Positions 62,801 to 64,000 of a stretch of 64,000 nt of DNA are shown in pieces; positions within the stretch are counted from its first letter, which is position 1, and each line of letters opens with the position of its first letter. The position numbers and the translations under genes were made by a program. This DNA is from Bacteroidaceae bacterium (GTDB lineage: Bacteria; Bacteroidota; Bacteroidia; Bacteroidales; Bacteroidaceae). The notes under the pieces are model-generated. The model was not told where the DNA came from, made no database searches, and worked only from the letters and a program-made list of their open reading frames with translations. Where the stretch lies: the NCBI GenBank assembly GCA_017461345.1, contig JAFTYP010000013.1:1-64000 (forward strand), written 5' to 3'.

Positions 62801-64000
62801 TTGCCAGCGTTACTGTCGTCCATGAAATTGACCGTTGTGCTACCTTTGACAGTACCACCATAACCACCACCAAAGACCTTCAAGGCACCGCCTTCTGCAG
62901 AGAAATCGACAGTTGTATTGCCCTCGATAGTTGCTTCTTCGCCATAGCCACCACCAAAGACAGTGAGCGGAGTAGCAAATACGTTGCCAGCATTAGCCGG
63001 AATACTATAGTCTAAATAACTTTCCTTTGTGGGGTTGCCATCAGCAAAAAAGTTATCAGGTATCAGGTTCTTCTGTACGCTAATACCTACGTTGCCATTG
63101 ACAATACCACTCTCGAAGCAACCGCCAAAGATGTTACCCTGATTACCTGCACCGACATTGGCCAATTCCGCTGGGGCAGGATTTACATCAAATATAATAC
63201 CATTTGCATCGATGAAAATCTTGTTCGATGTGCCAGACTCTCCTGTAACGCCACCAATATGCTTAACATTATTGTCCGATGCTGCTACATTTGCTGCATT
63301 ACAACCGCCAACTAACTTCTTTGTGATGATGATGGGTTTATCGAAAGCAATCTCGAACGCATCGGCAGATGTCATACTACCTACATTACCACCACCGAAG
63401 AACGAGCCAATACGTGCAAGTTTGGTTGTTTCTTCTGTTGTGTAGTAGTTACTGTCGAATGCATAAGTCGGCATACAATCCACTGCGGCTCCCAACATAT
63501 AGGTATCGAAGGTGGCTTGGTCTGTAAAATCCATCGTATTAACAGATTCGGTCGTTCCGCCTACGGCTACCGTTCCGTTCTTATACATGTCGAGCGTTAA
63601 TTCATCCACCATATTGGCACCATTACTTCCCAAGAATACGTCTTCAACCGTTACATTTTCGCCGATTTGCAAGTGAATTGCATCGGTAACGGTAGCACTG
63701 TTGCCACCACCAAAGACCTTGGAAATGGTTGTTCTGGCTTCGGGTGTACCTGCCACATGGATGTAGGATTTCTCTGTCTGCGGACGGAAAGCATTCAGCG
63801 ACTCAACACTGGAACTGCCTGCAGCATAATAAAGATCGCCATAAGTTAAGTGGTTTGACAAATTGGCATTGTCTGTATAAACATAAGAGCCATTGCCACC
63901 ACCGTAAACCTCTCCGTCGATGCTGCCAAGAATCTGCAAATCCGTACCATGATATACGGTTCCTGACACATCGTTACCACCATAGACATTCTTTATTTTA
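53854..64000 (-). CDS. Giant secreted YGGGN-repeat protein, N-terminus beyond the window
   Basis: At least 3380 residues are visible. The frame stays open to the window edge (upstream residues read KIKNVYGGNDVSG), so the start and signal peptide lie outside. The first about 1300 visible residues are VYGGG-type repeats. A region of short modules with a helix such as LSDSEKEAY, followed by C...G.YG.(R/Q)YF.K, follows (about 57400-60030). Next is a GLUG-like beta-helical part (about 56000-56400; FHGNGRTISGLDNSIFG), then a beta-rich section. The C-terminal end (EVRIVNTAGSVVRVF, then PGIYIVNKKKLSVG) has the form of a type IX secretion sorting domain. Together these suggest a very large protein exported by the type IX system and held at the cell surface, possibly an adhesin or scaffold. 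No enzymatic domain is recognised. Confidence 0.82.
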   Translation of the reverse strand, partial: KIKNVYGGNDVSGTVYHGTDLQILGSIDGEVYGGGNGSYVYTDNANLSNHLTYGDLYYAAGSSSVESLNAFRPQTEKSYIHVAGTPEARTTISKVFGGGNSATVTDAIHLQIGENVTVEDVFLGSNGANMVDELTLDMYKNGTVAVGGTTESVNTMDFTDQATFDTYMLGAAVDCMPTYAFDSNYYTTEETTKLARIGSFFGGGNVGSMTSADAFEIAFDKPIIITKKLVGGCNAANVAASDNNVKHIGGVTGESGTSNKIFIDANGIIFDVNPAPAELANVGAGNQGNIFGGCFESGIVNGNVGISVQKNLIPDNFFADGNPTKESYLDYSIPANAGNVFATPLTVFGGGYGEEATIEGNTTVDFSAEGGALKVFGGGYGGTVKGSTTVNFMDDSNAGKLYGGGFEGPVGGNTTVNLNGGTAYDVIGGACNADVVGHTEVYIGTNGFPTVTNNVYGANDFGGKIQTPTDFSSKVSPEANGMVYNSSALKASAYIEYNQGSVNYIFGGAKASYDYNSELYKDHVSEYPYVGNAFVNFKPSSYNTSNKVARVYGAGQGYAATSVSFQEQNEFQDQSYVLIDIPQDMAYFQAMEVFGSGDASGLGMGVAVADASENSSGVVAAAVVDLVRGQIGGQNSGVYGGSFRAGVTRRTIVNVPEGSTITMNSLYGGAYGQSNTDVCDVYEANVNYHSEDARLHYIYGGNNNYRRTLYGFVNVTKPVQYMHDVHGLTNGSVYGGGYGQNSWSQYTEVNLNEGAEVWEVYGGGYGGDVLNKESVTEKAKAEDWSLLLGGGYDEDTTIDHGGLGNKLAKRNQLYEDYGSAYAEKSNANVHIHKGATVKNYAYGGGYGQHITVGGEATTSATISGTCYIDLLGGTVEKDLYAAGTTGAVKNLKHKYSDIPEFTASATAYVKGGTARNVYGGGWEGPVGYHPAGNDTKNDILGVTNVVIGLPEGTADADFYNGIPVVRRNAYGGGEGGPVFGTSNISLYNGYVGYRYEDGAYVPDLDMTDPNYEILFKRAGNIFGAGYARYSDVDIANVKMYGGHVRNSLYGGGEIGAVGRGSRIIGEGSETIEKYKAGETHVIMYGGHVEKDVFGGGRGFNNWGTEEVPDDNTNGYIFGTTDVRIHRGEIGTAEGLAEGVGNVFGGGNIGFVYSVNGVKQGVRGDGEYEGWYYTDVTNKVLSEDTHVEVKVWGKALGEVNIGGKAYAAGAYIETEALNQLKGGDEDRATWANIDQTGVTIHNAVFAGGNVSAGTDKVMAFANTVYGNSTASVVDAFSRDLVTVGDDGVGGLYGDGNLTFVDGYRELNITNYGTDFYYLNKNPDSEYYDQLTERQRSLYVTKYICTKDYNEYIIGDVILSEAYNRLSEDERGNWKAEKSIINEGRYINTVQRCDFCGIKGSRLVLRGAIDRAQDETEADYTNYTINRVGELSLNQNKINDVSHGCYFGIYNVVKLLGSVTSDVHFAGAAAAIRQTDSGTAGDEADGTTTYYKWKQDRIKESNRNNGTSPNKIALASGVFLELVKDFDDNGNKIYGPVTGVIELDLLNVSPGEGGGYVYAQNIHGKPSYTETYAKVLSSANKNVITNRAFEYAAATADDKMQTSGNFIHSLKRIVDDCYPRSEEYAGVNPSPAHYWYIRGEFYIYEQLVSAYTGAAEAYSAQISIPLTLSIQGNARLRLLNVVPGLYADPSQLAYTYDAANPDNARSDSLSIINSSIIKTYGQGDPISYWDWYMASTVDRKKFITDAYYCNYQITVGSGAAARTFYPGQAVTAEVYNSIKDLVGTDDLGTLGEVGGALNVSEAFSLLNEVSGDNGYVLSLDFSNPSKWDDYYTLIDSISANPIKKSDWEKLSDSEKEAYIKSATFTCINSGTYGQRYFNKEAIISKSVFEMQTGDVISGTEATQAKFENTYIAKEDCEVYINGVLVSVSKGMPICQADYNSFVGDDNNLDKNLFDEAYICVSTVLVAEGDYRVLDELVPASEWNGWDASLQDKFQPAYYCVQEGSWGGRYYEKEKNYNGVDFCQLMPEERAHFTYSYDAMDALLYREYNSEIGYTYNNRSEIENYVNTAGGTNRNPAISVFDNYDVENSVPQYSRPASLDYTATYHGSGIEYVDDENITHTFSTNDVLNNVEFEKLPNDRKHYAQFSISDSHLQADGNYQTFIVKETFDVAGTMYNAGKSISATEYSGLSDLLQQNVQEVVITQEQLDATNNGKFYFCINPYTVYQGVKSVGNSPLNSFKDVDGTQYSKDSTVELGTIINASAISNIPNCQVGFDIQGETPIEEATLYVPVTADINALQKDRYLTAIYEYTYTESDEDGSDYETRVEKHIINLRVKFLSGNPIIGQLEEPDLILPLEPLALEVPPVQEGAFPILTGGWEIYANESDAKRHRNGHKFLNNVEPLYFYENGYWVAYYAETRMGRTFSDPVQVKVANYQRMSDVITDPYHMHINHRDNDRDPKIYIGDNIFTYDNEGTEGYSSELDALHKVFDITNTAYGTAYNVEVNGIPGRDITGAKNLDFYLSSDIVYGGGVASWEKTWTPIGNDTIGCFGGRFHGNGRTISGLDNSIFGKLCGEVYNTGVMGTFTAGGIANTGEGRVENCWVWTTGTPNGGKAVYAEPAHDAVILNSYYPDANAFTGSDTELQQITKRTVEDFVNGGVAYDLNRYYLEARYRLFGNIATADTARTLYRMPDGTKQQQESSTEPGTYEDVIYEICYPENYNDYVTKYYSDGDFRYAQGLKPTTDDLRYNAGVGHLPLYPDDYLFFGQKLTYGLLTSNAGNDIAHEWHPAAIAKTYSTQNGDLVDNSKNGLLINDIANTSANRVYRAPAYFRTGTYGRSAMFNAHAVFTSNFNFNINGVDYTTQPHAQMTAIDFTGANGDTKGYQGAVAGLPADFKDRTSQYAPLLDYERLDAIRTSGLTQNLLAYTPSVDIANTKNTQTHDVLVGYFRDLAYTENNADYRTVAIQKQADIDAIKGHAVLQATTSIADGETDYTYATDVDHFLVDKQDFNAPIAYGFAADKRMWYQREPENYVEIEWSNDPTPVRTSKGWIGISLPFDAELVTTQTKGELTHFYDKQSDKFDRGYESGHEYWLRRYEGGALKEGDANIYEATFGYPEAAANEKHYTNTFLWDYYYQYSGADRQDENTDDYQQKYYAASKTYTDYPYSQGGMPYIVGLPGSSYYEFDLSGSFVPAHSLVDVEALDAQIITFASPAGGIIGVSDQEMNSGIAASTHNGYVFTPNYLNATIDAGAYVLNAEGSSYELTDAQTPAVPFRPYFAAAGSGVKEHGAPRATRAIAFNSVETGLDEEQTEPGEELKGQLHIFARRGRIYVKSGLLEATEVRIVNTAGSVVRVFTIQPGQTIETQTEPGIYIVNKKKLSVGRNA

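Overview
The window looks like a chromosomal segment of an anaerobic Bacteroidales bacterium, most like Prevotellaceae. Several things point there: promoter boxes of the Bacteroidota type (TAnnTTTG), many secreted lipoproteins and glycoside hydrolases, C-termini resembling type IX secretion sorting domains, a V-type ATPase operon carrying a DUF2764 gene, and an 'LTPNPSP'-type palindromic repeat. The species assignment is inference. No rRNA, tRNA, CRISPR array, phage or insertion sequence was recognised.

Layout. 1-472: no gene, but a palindrome array and the galM terminator. 473-3915: a lipoprotein aldose epimerase (-) divergent from a fasciclin-domain lipoprotein (+). 4005-8160 (-): PH-domain membrane protein, acyltransferase and HrpB helicase in a tight operon. 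8357-11062 (+): GH66 dextranase-like enzyme with a SusE/F-like N-terminal domain. 11151-13446 (+): ECF sigma factor, anti-sigma-like membrane protein and a secreted protein. 13690-18240 (-): V-ATPase E, DUF2764, A and B, followed by a terminator and no membrane-sector genes. 18396-22150 (-): GH29 fucosidase and a second fasciclin lipoprotein. 22244-31646 (-): two very large secreted proteins built from related discoidin-like modules, both ending in dockerin repeats, one carrying a CotH kinase domain. 31931-38515: AraC-type regulator (-) divergent from an RND efflux operon (+). 38751-45341 (+): DUF4965 glutaminase-like protein, GH31 glucosidase and a small secreted protein. 45580-47487 (+): dnaK behind a sigma-54-like promoter. 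47735-64000 (-): two giant secreted proteins dominated by 'VYGGGN' repeats; the larger runs off the window end.

The main biological theme is the cell surface and periplasm: glycan breakdown (GH66, GH31, GH29, aldose epimerase), large adhesive or scaffold-like secreted proteins, and envelope export. These sit beside housekeeping genes (dnaK, hrpB, V-ATPase).

The most unusual feature is a set of eight short arrays of palindromic hexamers, spaced at or close to 22 bp. Five are built on GGTTAACC and keep exactly 22 bp between units. Three are built on CTGCAG, CACGTG or ACGCGT with the same or nearly the same period and similar spacer centres. Every array lies just beyond the 3' end of a gene, often after a hairpin terminator. 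I know of no name for this element.
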